Assembly: GCA_964250615.1 (NCBI GenBank)
Contig: CAXUGM010000006.1
DNA length: 64,000 nucleotides
DNA from: Blautia sp900556555
Lineage (GTDB): Bacteria; Bacillota; Clostridia; Lachnospirales; Lachnospiraceae
Reading direction: 5' to 3' (one strand)
The notes beneath the pieces were generated by a model. It worked only from the letters and a program-made list of their open reading frames with translations. It did not search any database and was not told the DNA's origin. Made by a program: the position numbers and the translations under genes. Shown here piece by piece: positions 52,459 through 60,691 of this stretch. Positions within the stretch are counted from its first letter, which is position 1, and every line of letters starts with the position of its first letter.

Positions 52459-52496
52459 CTAGTACCTAAGGCAACAGGGTACGTGATTTGGATATG

Positions 52497-52570
52497 GTGG
52501 GTATAGCGCAGTTGGTTAGCGCGCCAGATTGTGGCTCTGGAGGCCAAGGGTTCGAATCCCTTTATCCACC
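52497..52570 (+). tRNA. tRNA-His (anticodon GTG)
   Basis: A 74-base cloverleaf with anticodon GTG. A genome-encoded G at 52496 can pair with the discriminator C at 52570, giving the G-1 identity element of tRNA-His. Confidence 0.95.
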
Positions 52571-52589
52571 TTTAGCCGTAAGGCGGTCT

Positions 52590-52661
52590 TGGGCTATCGC
52601 CAAGCGGTAAGGCACAGGACTTTGACTCCTGCACTCGCTGGTTCGAATCCAGCTAGCCCAG
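52590..52661 (+). tRNA. tRNA-Gln (anticodon TTG)
   Basis: A 72-base cloverleaf with TGGGCTA paired to TAGCCCA, anticodon TTG and discriminator G. Confidence 0.95.
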
Positions 52662-52677
52662 TTTAATAAAAGAATAT

Positions 52678-52750
52678 GGAGCATTAGCTCAGTCGGTAGA
52701 GCACTTGACTTTTAATCAAGTTGTCCGGGGTTCGAATCCCCGATGCTTCA
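52678..52750 (+). tRNA. tRNA-Lys (anticodon TTT)
   Basis: A 73-base cloverleaf with GGAGCAT paired to ATGCTTC, anticodon TTT and discriminator A. A GAAATCC/GGATTTC hairpin with a T run follows at about 52766-52798 and could terminate part of the transcription before tRNA-Leu. Confidence 0.95.
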
Positions 52751-52815
52751 CTTTATGAGATGGCTGAAATCCAGCAGACGTAGGATTTCGGTCCTTTTTT
52801 ATCAAAACAGAATAT

Positions 52816-52896
52816 GCGGGCATGGCGGAATTGGCAGACGCGCCAGATTTAGGTTCTGGTGTCTATGACGTGCAGGTTCAAGTCCTGTTGCCCGCA
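52816..52896 (+). tRNA. tRNA-Leu (anticodon TAG)
   Basis: An 81-base class II tRNA with a short variable arm. GCGGGCA pairs with TGCCCGC, the anticodon is TAG and the discriminator is A. Last of the operon. Confidence 0.95.
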
Positions 52897-52902
52897 GGCT
52901 AA

Positions 52903-52936
52903 GGGGCATATCAGTAAATAGATAGCCCCGTTTTTT
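52903..52936 (+). terminator. Terminator of the tRNA operon
   Basis: GGGGC (52903-52907) pairs with GCCCC (52925-52929) across a long loop, and GTTTTTT follows. It faces the convergent deacetylase gene. Confidence 0.7.
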
Positions 52937-52996
52937 ATTTTTACTTGCTTCCTTTTTTCGTAAATCACGCACTTCTTCTCATTTCTCCATTTTAGC

Positions 52997-53758
52997 CTAT
53001 CTATCCGGTATCTGCCGGCCTTCATGATTCATATGGTAGTGATCCCTGTAAATAAGTTCGGAGATAGGCACAAATTCATACCCTTTATCTTGAAGGGTAA
53101 TAATCACCTGCTCCAGAGCATCTTTTGTATATTTGGCACCATTATGGCAGAGAATAATACTTCCGTTGCTCAGATTTTTATGCTCTGTGATACGTTTTAC
53201 AATGTCATCAGCTCCATAATCTTTCCAGTCCAGAGAATCAATATTCCATTGAATAGGATAATAATTATTCTTTTTGGCATTGGCAACGACCTGATTGTCG
53301 TAATCGCCATAGGGAGGGCGGAACAGAAACATATCGTATCCGGTGAGTTCTTTTACCTTATTATGTACAGACATCAGTTCCTGTGTTTTTTCTTCATCAC
53401 TTAATTTTGTCATGTACTTATGGTTCTGGCTGTGATTTCCAAGATCATGGCCAGCTTCATAGATTTTTTTGACATCCTCAGGGTAACTTTCTACCCAGCC
53501 TCCGGTCATGAAAAAAGTGGCTTTTACATTGTTTCGGGAGAGAATATCGAGAATTGTCTGTGTGTCTTCGTTTCCCCAGGCAGCATCAAAACTGATGGCT
53601 ACCTGGGGCTTTTCTGTTTCTACACAATAGATAGGAAGATTCCGGCCTCCGGGTGTGCTGCTGATGGTGATGATATCAGGAAGATAGGTGGCAGCACACC
53701 ATACCAGAAGTCCGGCAAAAGAAAGAATGATAATGGAATTGAAAAATCTTTTCGGCAA
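52997..53758 (-). CDS. Polysaccharide deacetylase, membrane-anchored (PdaB-like)
   Basis: A 253-residue CE4-type deacetylase with an N-terminal membrane anchor (about residues 7-28). NodB-domain motifs appear in order: SFDAAWGNEDT, HSQNHKYM with the two metal histidines, RPPYGDYD, DSLDWKDY and ILCHN. This pattern resembles PdaB-type proteins that act on spore or vegetative peptidoglycan, although a chitin-like substrate cannot be excluded. It lies 65 bases downstream of the DUF3783 gene on the minus strand, probably in the same transcript. Confidence 0.9.
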   Translation of the reverse strand: MPKRFFNSIIILSFAGLLVWCAATYLPDIITISSTPGGRNLPIYCVETEKPQVAISFDAAWGNEDTQTILDILSRNNVKATFFMTGGWVESYPEDVKKIYEAGHDLGNHSQNHKYMTKLSDEEKTQELMSVHNKVKELTGYDMFLFRPPYGDYDNQVVANAKKNNYYPIQWNIDSLDWKDYGADDIVKRITEHKNLSNGSIILCHNGAKYTKDALEQVIITLQDKGYEFVPISELIYRDHYHMNHEGRQIPDR

Positions 53759-53823
53759 AATAGAATTCCCTTCGGAAAGGTTTGTTACTATTTTATTTCC
53801 CGATTAGAAAAAAAGAACTTGTT

Positions 53824-54219
53824 TTAGTCTTTTCCGTAAAAATGCTGATGTTCTTCCTGTAATTCCTGAAATAGCTGGGCAAAGGTCCAGAAACAATTCT
53901 GGGGTGTGAGCATTGCTTTTAATGGAACACGAGGGACAGAACCGCTTTTCATGGCAGCCAGGAGCATATCCAGTGTTTCTTCAGTAAAGTTACACAGGAG
54001 CATGATTTCCTCAGGGATTTCCGGTATAACCTCCAGAGGAGAAAGTTTTTTGGGCGGAAATCCTTTAACTTTGGCCAGATGTCCGACTGTTTGAAGAAAC
54101 TGGGAGGGTGCAACTGGGACAAGTGTGATTCCAAGAGGTAGAATGGATTTTTCAATGGCGGTTCTTTTGAGTGTGTTTCCTTTGTCATAATAAAGAATCA
54201 TAGGTTTGTGGAAAGGCAT
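53824..54219 (-). CDS. DUF3783 family protein
   Basis: A 131-residue protein of the DUF3783 family, small cytoplasmic proteins common in Clostridia. It opens MPFHKPMILYYDKGN, has EIMLLCNFTEETLD near residues 72-85, where the family is best conserved, and ends in an acidic, His-rich tail. I chose the ATG at 54219 behind AGGGGGAA. The longer frame upstream would start inside the promoter. Function unknown. Confidence 0.8.
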   Translation of the reverse strand: MPFHKPMILYYDKGNTLKRTAIEKSILPLGITLVPVAPSQFLQTVGHLAKVKGFPPKKLSPLEVIPEIPEEIMLLCNFTEETLDMLLAAMKSGSVPRVPLKAMLTPQNCFWTFAQLFQELQEEHQHFYGKD

Positions 54220-54253
54220 GACAGTTCCCCCTTGTATAATATTTGTTACCTTC

Positions 54254-54282
54254 ATGATATACTGCAAACCCATAAAATTCAA
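54254..54282 (-). promoter_or_regulatory. Promoter of the DUF3783-deacetylase operon
   Basis: On the minus strand TTGAAT (54282-54277), a 17-bp spacer and TATCAT (54259-54254). The predicted start point near 54247 supports translation from 54219. Confidence 0.75.
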
Positions 54283-54307
54283 CGGATTTTTTAGAAATTG
54301 TCTTTAG

Positions 54308-54336
54308 TTGACACTGGGTTGAGAAATTAGTATACT
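54308..54336 (+). promoter_or_regulatory. Promoter of the SARP-type regulator gene
   Basis: TTGACA (54308-54313), a 17-bp spacer and TATACT (54331-54336), about 30 bases before the start codon. It is back to back with the minus-strand promoter at 54254-54282. Confidence 0.9.
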
Positions 54337-54366
54337 AACAAATATATAGATTGCGAGGGATGAAAT

Positions 54367-57237
54367 TTGGATAAAATCAGTGTACATCTTCTTGGCAGGC
54401 CGTATGTAGAAAAAAATGGAGAAAGAGTAAACTTTCCCTATAAAAAAGCGGAAGGTTTCTTCTATTATTTGTGTGTGAAGAAAACGGCTACAAGAGAAGA
54501 GATTATATATGTTCTCTGGGGAGCTGACAATGAAAATGTTGGGCGAAAGAATTTAAGAGAGGCAGTGTATCAGATTAAGAAGCTTTTGGGAAAAGAAGTT
54601 CTTCTTACTTTGGGTCACACCAGCATTTCTCTGAATCCAGATGCCGGTGTGGATGTGGATTGGGATTATATTGACAAGGATAATATTTTAGAGCAGGAAG
54701 AAGAAGGATTTCTGGCTCATTTTCATATAAAAAACAGTTATGAATTTGAAGAGTGGATGGCATCCATGCAGGAGCAGTATGATCAGTCTATTATTGATTC
54801 TGCACATCAGCAGCTTGCAGCAGCAAGTGCTGTTAAGGATATGGCACAGATTCAGAAGTACAGCAATATTTTGCTGAAGCATGATCCGTATAATGAAAAG
54901 CTTTATCAGGAAATTATGGAGATTTATGCTGCAGGTGGAAATTATAATATGGCGATCAAGCTCTATTATGATTTGGAAAAAGTTTTAGATGAAGAGTTGG
55001 GAGTAGAACCTTCCAGGGAAATCACAGAATTATTTCATCGCATTTTCAATGTGAAAGGAAATGTGGCAGTAGAAAATATTACCTGGAATCTTCCATTTAT
55101 GGGAAGAACAGAAGAAATTTACCGCATCAGCCAGTGCCTGGCCGGAACCGGCAGATGGGAACATCCCCAGTGTGTAGCTATTGGGGGAGAAGAAGGTGTG
55201 GGAAAATCCTCTCTTTTGGAAAAAGCCAGACAGATGGTGAAAGGAAATCAGATGCTTCCGTTCTTTGCTGCCTGCTACCGGGATGAGGCAGACTTTTTCC
55301 TTAGGCCATGGAATGATATCTTCTGGGAAATCCGTCAGTGTGTGGAGAATGGCGTGCTGAAGGAAGAATTTGCAGAAGATCAGGATGAGGAAATGAAAAT
55401 TGTTCTCAAGGGGACAGTTTCAGATAATGAAGAAAAGATGGGGCGGCTGACATATCAGATTATGGAACAGGCTGTGCTCAAATTGTTCCGGAAAATTACG
55501 GAGAAGCATAGGGTGGTTTTATTTTTTGATGATATCCAGTGGATGGATCAGATGAGCTTCCAGCTCCTGAACAGAATCCTTCTTACAATAGGGACAGACA
55601 GAGTTCTTCTCATGTGTACTTATAGCCAGAGCAATGACACGGAAATTATGGAAGCATTAGAGAAACTCACCAGGAAAGACTGCCTGCAGGTGATCAAGCT
55701 CCAGTCTTTCAGCAGAGAAGAAACAAACGATATTCTGCACAAGTTCCTTCCGCAGCTTGATCATGAAGCAGAGAAAAAAGAAAATATTTACCAGATGACA
55801 GATGGAAATGCATTTTTCCTTATGGAGCTGATTAACCTTATCAGAGAAAAGGGTTACACCCTTGAGATATCTCCGAAGACTACGAATCTGATTAAGGCAA
55901 GGCTGGCTGGTCTTCCGGATATCGAAAATGAAGTTCTGGATTGCCTTTCTCTGTTTCCAGAGAAGATCAGTATCGAAGAATTGGAATTACTTCTTCCTTC
56001 TCTGGACCGTCTCACGCTGCTCAGGGTACTGGAAAAGTTGCAGGAACGTCATTTAGTCAAGGAAATCCTGGTAGGATGGAATATTTATTACAAATTTGTA
56101 CACAGGATTTTCAGGGAATACCTGTATGAGAGACAGAGTATCGGAAAGCGGAGGATGTATCATCAGATGCTGGCCTCATATTATGAAGAGCAGGTGGAAT
56201 CAAAGCGAAATTTCCAGTGTCTCCCAATGATTATTCACCACTATGAGAAATGCCATAACCAGGTGAAAACATATGAATATAAGATTAAATATCTAAAGGA
56301 ATACTATACCATTATTAACGAGAACTTTCCTGTACTTCATTGGGAGATTGAATATGGCGACACAGAGTTCGGTGTTACCCAGGGAGCAGCAGAAATGCTA
56401 GAGCTTGCCGAAGAGGTAATCCGTCTCAATGATGATTCTCATCAGGCTCAGGAAATGAAAATGGAAATGAATTATGTGAAAGGCCGGTATAAGATTGCCG
56501 TAGGCGAATATGAAGCCGGGGTTTCCTGCATACAGAAAAGTATAGAACTTGCAAATTCTCTGGGAGAGAAAAAGATGTTTCTCAACAACCTGAAACAGAT
56601 GATTTTTTATGGAATCCAGGTGGAAAATATGGAACTGGTAAAGGAGTATGTTACCCAGGGGCTTTCTGCTCTTTGGACAGAAGACAGAGAAACAGAGGAA
56701 AAGGGCGTTTTTGTCCGCCTTCAAGGATGGTATCTCCTTCATACGGGAAAATATGAAGAGGCAGACCGGGTTCTCCACCATGCAATGGATATTTTTAAAA
56801 CCTGTGCAAAAGATGAAGAGTATTTCAGTATGAGCATTGCCGCATGCCAGGGATATCTGGGTGATTTACACAGAGCCAGAGGTGATTTTGACAAGGCACG
56901 AGAGTTTTATCAGTCTGCCATTGAACTTGGAACAGGGAAAGTGGTTACTAATGGCCTCGGGCAGTTTTATTCTAATATGGGACAGGTCTTATATCTGGAA
57001 AAACAGTATGAGAAGGCAGAAGAATATCTGGAAAAAGCTGTTTCCTGCCTGAAAGGACATGGATATTACTGGGGACTTGAGAGAGCACTGGCCTACAGAG
57101 CTATGCTTTTATGGGAAACCGGAAAAAAAGACAAGGCAAAAACCTGCTATGAAGAAAGCTGGGAAATATCCCGGAAAATTAAGAATCCTACAACAATAGG
57201 GATTTTAAAGAAAATGGAACACTCCTATATTATATAA
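54367..57237 (+). CDS. SARP/BTAD-AAA-TPR transcriptional regulator
   Basis: A 956-residue multidomain regulator. An N-terminal OmpR-like winged helix (about residues 1-95, ISVHLLGRPYVEKNGERVNF at the start) is followed by a bacterial transcriptional activation domain of TPR helices (about 100-235). Next comes an AAA/NTPase module with Walker A GGEEGVGKSSL near 274-284 and Walker B-like LFFDDIQWMD, and then a long series of TPR repeats to the C terminus (about 640-950). The architecture is that of AfsR/SARP or MalT-like regulators that oligomerise with ATP and a ligand. Translation begins at TTG, six bases after GAGGGA. The target genes are unknown. hutH lies next but behind a terminator. Confidence 0.88.
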   Translation: MDKISVHLLGRPYVEKNGERVNFPYKKAEGFFYYLCVKKTATREEIIYVLWGADNENVGRKNLREAVYQIKKLLGKEVLLTLGHTSISLNPDAGVDVDWDYIDKDNILEQEEEGFLAHFHIKNSYEFEEWMASMQEQYDQSIIDSAHQQLAAASAVKDMAQIQKYSNILLKHDPYNEKLYQEIMEIYAAGGNYNMAIKLYYDLEKVLDEELGVEPSREITELFHRIFNVKGNVAVENITWNLPFMGRTEEIYRISQCLAGTGRWEHPQCVAIGGEEGVGKSSLLEKARQMVKGNQMLPFFAACYRDEADFFLRPWNDIFWEIRQCVENGVLKEEFAEDQDEEMKIVLKGTVSDNEEKMGRLTYQIMEQAVLKLFRKITEKHRVVLFFDDIQWMDQMSFQLLNRILLTIGTDRVLLMCTYSQSNDTEIMEALEKLTRKDCLQVIKLQSFSREETNDILHKFLPQLDHEAEKKENIYQMTDGNAFFLMELINLIREKGYTLEISPKTTNLIKARLAGLPDIENEVLDCLSLFPEKISIEELELLLPSLDRLTLLRVLEKLQERHLVKEILVGWNIYYKFVHRIFREYLYERQSIGKRRMYHQMLASYYEEQVESKRNFQCLPMIIHHYEKCHNQVKTYEYKIKYLKEYYTIINENFPVLHWEIEYGDTEFGVTQGAAEMLELAEEVIRLNDDSHQAQEMKMEMNYVKGRYKIAVGEYEAGVSCIQKSIELANSLGEKKMFLNNLKQMIFYGIQVENMELVKEYVTQGLSALWTEDRETEEKGVFVRLQGWYLLHTGKYEEADRVLHHAMDIFKTCAKDEEYFSMSIAACQGYLGDLHRARGDFDKAREFYQSAIELGTGKVVTNGLGQFYSNMGQVLYLEKQYEKAEEYLEKAVSCLKGHGYYWGLERALAYRAMLLWETGKKDKAKTCYEESWEISRKIKNPTTIGILKKMEHSYII

Positions 57238-57252
57238 GTAGGGAAAGATAAG

Positions 57253-57312
57253 ATCCTTCTGTGGTTTCTGAGTTCATGCTCAGTGAATTAGAAACTACAG
57301 GAGGATTTTTTA
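57253..57312 (+). terminator. Terminator of the SARP-type gene
   Basis: A long imperfect stem, 57253-57269 with 57290-57306 (ATCCTTCTG... against ...CAGGAGGAT), is followed by T6. Confidence 0.85.
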
Positions 57313-57448
57313 ATAAAGCAGAATTTTTTGTGATAGTGATTTACTGTGATAATATGTTGAAATTGTCTATCTTTATCTATGTTAAAGACTGGTAAAATGT
57401 AGAAAAAATATGAAAAAATAAATGCTCTCTAAAAATATATTATGCAAA

Positions 57449-57491
57449 TTGACATTTATTGACGCTTTTTAGACACTACCATATGTATAAT
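57449..57491 (+). promoter_or_regulatory. Candidate promoter of hutH
   Basis: Two -35-like hexamers, TTGACA (57449-57454) and TTGACG (57459-57464), precede TATGTATAAT (57482-57491). TTGACG with TATGTA has a 17-bp spacer, whereas the better TATAAT gives 21. The exact pairing is uncertain. Confidence 0.5.
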
Positions 57492-57527
57492 TTCACTTAT
57501 AATAATCACAGGAAAAGAGGGTGCGTT

Positions 57528-59063
57528 ATGAGCAAAATTACACTTACAGGTAAAGACCTGACACTTGAACAGATTGCAGCTATTTGCCGTGACCGTGCGG
57601 AGGTTGAACTGGCAGAAGAGGCAAAACAGAACATTCTGGCATCCAGAAAAGTAGTAGATGATCTGGTTGCAGAAGAAAAAGTAGTATATGGAATTACAAC
57701 TGGATTTGGTAAATTTAGTGATGTTGTAATTTCACAGGATCAGTGCAAAGAACTTCAGAAAAACTTAATCATTACTCACGCAGTAGGTGCTGGTAATCCA
57801 TTCCCAGAAGATGTTGCAAGAGGAATTATGCTTCTGAGAGTTAACAACCTGGTGAAAGGTTTCTCCGGTATCAGATTAGAAACAGTAGAAACTATGGTAA
57901 ACATGCTGAACAAAGGCGTTACTGCATTTATTCCGGAAAAAGGTTCTCTGGGAGCTTCCGGTGACTTAGCTCCACTGTCCCACATGGTTCTTCCTATGTT
58001 AGGACTTGGTATGGCTTACTATGAAGGCGAACTGCTTCCAGGAGCAGAAGCTATGAAACGTGCAGGTATTCCTACTATTGAATTATCTGCAAAAGAAGGT
58101 CTGGCACTGAACAATGGTACACAGGCTATGACATCTGCCGGTTCTTTAGCATTATATGATGCTTTACAGTTACTGAAAGTTGCAGATATCGCAGATGCTC
58201 TTTGCTTTGAAGCACAGAATGGTGTAGTAGATGCATTAGACCACAGAGTACATGATGTACGTCCGCATTCAGGACAGTTAGCAACAGCAAGAAACCTTCT
58301 GAAATTACTGGAAGGCAGCAAGAATACTACACGCCAGGGTGAAATCCGCGTACAGGATGCTTATTCCCTGAGATGTTCACCACAGATTCACGGTGCAAGT
58401 AAAGATGCTATCAACTATGTATTAGATAAAGTTAATATTGAAATCAATTCTGTAACAGATAACCCGATTATCTTCAAGGAAGACCGTGCAGGTATTTCAG
58501 GCGGTAACTTCCACGGTCAGCCAATGGCACTTAGCTTTGACTTCCTTGGAATCGGTGTAGCTGAACTGGCAAACGTTTCTGAAAGACGTATTGAACGTTT
58601 AGTAAACCCAGCATACAGCGATCTTCCGGCATTCCTTACACCACACGGTGGAGTTTGCTCTGGTTTCATGATCGTTCAGTATTCAGCAGCAGCTTTAGTA
58701 TCTGAAAATAAAGTTCTGGCTCATCCAGCATCTGTTGACAGTATTCCATCTTCAGCAGGACAGGAAGACCATGTATCTATGGGTACAATCGCAGCTAGAA
58801 AAGCTGGTGAGATTGCGAAAAACGTTAGACGAGTTCTGGCTATGGAATTGATGGTTGCTTGCCAGGGTATCGACATGAGAGGCAACAAAGGCCTTGGTAA
58901 AGGTACACAGGCTGCGTATGACTTAGTTCGTAAACAGGTAGCTACCTTAGACGATGACCGTGAATTATATGGCGATATCAACTACTGTGAAGAAATCATC
59001 ACAAATGGTTCTCTGATTAAAGCAGTAGAAGAAGCAATCGGCGGAGCAATCGAAACAAAATAA
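57528..59063 (+). CDS. hutH: Histidine ammonia-lyase
   Basis: A 511-residue lyase that converts histidine to urocanate and ammonia in the cytoplasm. The self-made MIO cofactor tripeptide is A143-S144-G145 in GSLGASGDLAPLSH. Other signatures are TTGFGKF near the start, SGGNFHGQPMALSFD and SSAGQEDHVSMG. I chose the ATG at 57528, seven bases after AAGAGGG, because the longer frame to 57459 begins within the promoter. A permease gene follows. Urocanase, imidazolonepropionase and formiminotransferase genes are not in this window. Confidence 0.96.
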   Translation: MSKITLTGKDLTLEQIAAICRDRAEVELAEEAKQNILASRKVVDDLVAEEKVVYGITTGFGKFSDVVISQDQCKELQKNLIITHAVGAGNPFPEDVARGIMLLRVNNLVKGFSGIRLETVETMVNMLNKGVTAFIPEKGSLGASGDLAPLSHMVLPMLGLGMAYYEGELLPGAEAMKRAGIPTIELSAKEGLALNNGTQAMTSAGSLALYDALQLLKVADIADALCFEAQNGVVDALDHRVHDVRPHSGQLATARNLLKLLEGSKNTTRQGEIRVQDAYSLRCSPQIHGASKDAINYVLDKVNIEINSVTDNPIIFKEDRAGISGGNFHGQPMALSFDFLGIGVAELANVSERRIERLVNPAYSDLPAFLTPHGGVCSGFMIVQYSAAALVSENKVLAHPASVDSIPSSAGQEDHVSMGTIAARKAGEIAKNVRRVLAMELMVACQGIDMRGNKGLGKGTQAAYDLVRKQVATLDDDRELYGDINYCEEIITNGSLIKAVEEAIGGAIETK

Positions 59064-59080
59064 AAAATAAGCGAGGGTGT

Positions 59081-59123
59081 GCTGCAGTTGTTTTTTGAGA
59101 GGGACCCCTTTGGCAGCTGCAGC
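59081..59123 (+). other. Hairpin between hutH and the permease gene
   Basis: GCTGCAG (59081-59087) can pair with CTGCAGC at 59117-59123, around a T-rich then purine-rich loop. There is no T tail, so it may be a processing site or partial attenuator that sets the ratio of lyase to permease. Confidence 0.4.
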
Positions 59124-59151
59124 TAACAAAAAAAGAGGGAGGTTATATCTT

Positions 59152-60471
59152 ATGTCTAATCTACTTAATCCTGTAGTAGTAGCAGTAGTACTTTTGTGTG
59201 TACTCTGTCTGCTGAAAATTAACATTCTGTTATCCATGCTGGTATCCCTGTTTACAGCAGGTCTTATCGGAGGTATGGATATTGTAGCAATCAAAGATTC
59301 TCTTTTAGCTGGTCTTGGCGGAAATGGTGAAACAGCTCTTGCATACGTTCTGTTAGGTACATTGGCAGCATGTATGGCAACAACCGGTATCACAGAAATT
59401 CTTTCCAAGAAAATTGCTAAAGTGGTAGGCGGAAACAAATGGGTTATGCTTGGTATCTTGCTTGTTATCGCTTGCTTATCACAGAACTTAGTTCCAATTC
59501 ATATTGCGTATATTCCAATTCTGGTTCCACCATTACTGGTACTTATGAACAAGATGAAACTGGACAGACGTGGTGTTGCATGTACCATCGCATTCGGACA
59601 TAAAGCACCATACATTGCCATTCCTTTCGGATTTGGTGCAATCTTCATGGGTATCATCCGTGACAACATCAACGCAAACGTTGGTGATGACTGGGGATGG
59701 AAGGTAACTATGGGCGACATTACAGCAGTGAACTGGATTCTTGCAGTAGCAATGTTCATCGGTCTTTTGATCGCTGTATTTGTTACATACAGAAAACCTC
59801 GTGAATACAAAAATATTCAGTTAGAAGGAATCAAAGAAACAGAAGATTTGACATTGAAATATGAGCACTGGGTAGTATTAGCAGCATTAGTTGTTGTAGT
59901 TGCTGTTCAGATCTGGTGTGGATCTCTTCCAGTTGCAGCATTAGCCGGTCTGATTGTTATCTTCTTATTCCGTGCTATTAAACCATGCGATATCGATGCT
60001 CAGTTCCAGGAAGGTATCAAACTCATGGGATTCATCGCATTCGTTATGTTAGTAGCAGGTGGATTTGCACAGGTTATCAAAGATACAGGTGCTGTTGACT
60101 CCTTAGTTCAGAGTTCTGTTGGACTTATGGGCGGAAGCAAATGGATCGCAGCTACTGTAATCACATTGATCGGTCTTCTGGTTACTATGGGTATCGGTAC
60201 ATCTTTCGGTACTGTCCCTGTATTAGCTGTATTATATGTTCCTCTGTGTCATCAGGTTGGATTCTCGCCGGCAGCTACTATCGTTCTGATGTCAGCAGCA
60301 GCAGCTCTTGGTGATGCAGGTTCACCGGCATCTGACACAACACTCGGACCTACATCTGGTCTGAATGCAGATGGACAGCACGACCACATCTGGGATACAT
60401 GTGTACCTACATTCTTACACTTCAATATCCCATTGATGATCGCAGCAATCGTTGCAGCTCAGTTCTTATAA
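59152..60471 (+). CDS. Na+/H+ antiporter-family permease (putative histidine transporter)
   Basis: A 439-residue membrane protein with about eleven to twelve transmembrane segments. It belongs to the Na+/H+ antiporter/NhaC-like superfamily. Features are an ACLSQNLVPIHIAYIPILVPP segment around residues 103-123 and GDAGSPASDTTLGPTSGLNADG near 392-413, typical of this group. Its position directly behind hutH suggests histidine uptake (or histidine/urocanate exchange), as for similar gene pairs in other Firmicutes. I chose the ATG at 59152 behind GGGAGG. The longer frame to 59077 starts in the hairpin region. Confidence 0.82.
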   Translation: MSNLLNPVVVAVVLLCVLCLLKINILLSMLVSLFTAGLIGGMDIVAIKDSLLAGLGGNGETALAYVLLGTLAACMATTGITEILSKKIAKVVGGNKWVMLGILLVIACLSQNLVPIHIAYIPILVPPLLVLMNKMKLDRRGVACTIAFGHKAPYIAIPFGFGAIFMGIIRDNINANVGDDWGWKVTMGDITAVNWILAVAMFIGLLIAVFVTYRKPREYKNIQLEGIKETEDLTLKYEHWVVLAALVVVVAVQIWCGSLPVAALAGLIVIFLFRAIKPCDIDAQFQEGIKLMGFIAFVMLVAGGFAQVIKDTGAVDSLVQSSVGLMGGSKWIAATVITLIGLLVTMGIGTSFGTVPVLAVLYVPLCHQVGFSPAATIVLMSAAAALGDAGSPASDTTLGPTSGLNADGQHDHIWDTCVPTFLHFNIPLMIAAIVAAQFL

Positions 60472-60564
60472 GAAGAGCCTTGGATGTTGGATAATTGGAT
60501 TCGGCACCCATAAAGTTTATATAGTGCAATAGATTCGCAATCGTCTATTGTAATCATGCTGAGA

Positions 60565-60595
60565 GGACTTGCCCCGTCGCCTGTGGGGCAGGTCC
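60565..60595 (+). other. GC-rich hairpin downstream of the permease gene
   Basis: GGACTTGCCCC (60565-60575) pairs with GGGGCAGGTCC (60585-60595), followed by A6 rather than T. A second stem, CAATAG/CTATTG, lies just before it (about 60527-60550). They probably end or stabilise the hut transcript. Nothing else is recognised in 60472-60678. Confidence 0.5.
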
Positions 60596-60691
60596 AAAAA
60601 AGAGGGAAATATTAAAATAATAAATCTAAACAAGATATATCTTTTAAATAACCAAATACTTTAATGCGGTATAAAGTCAGGAGGGTTGCAT

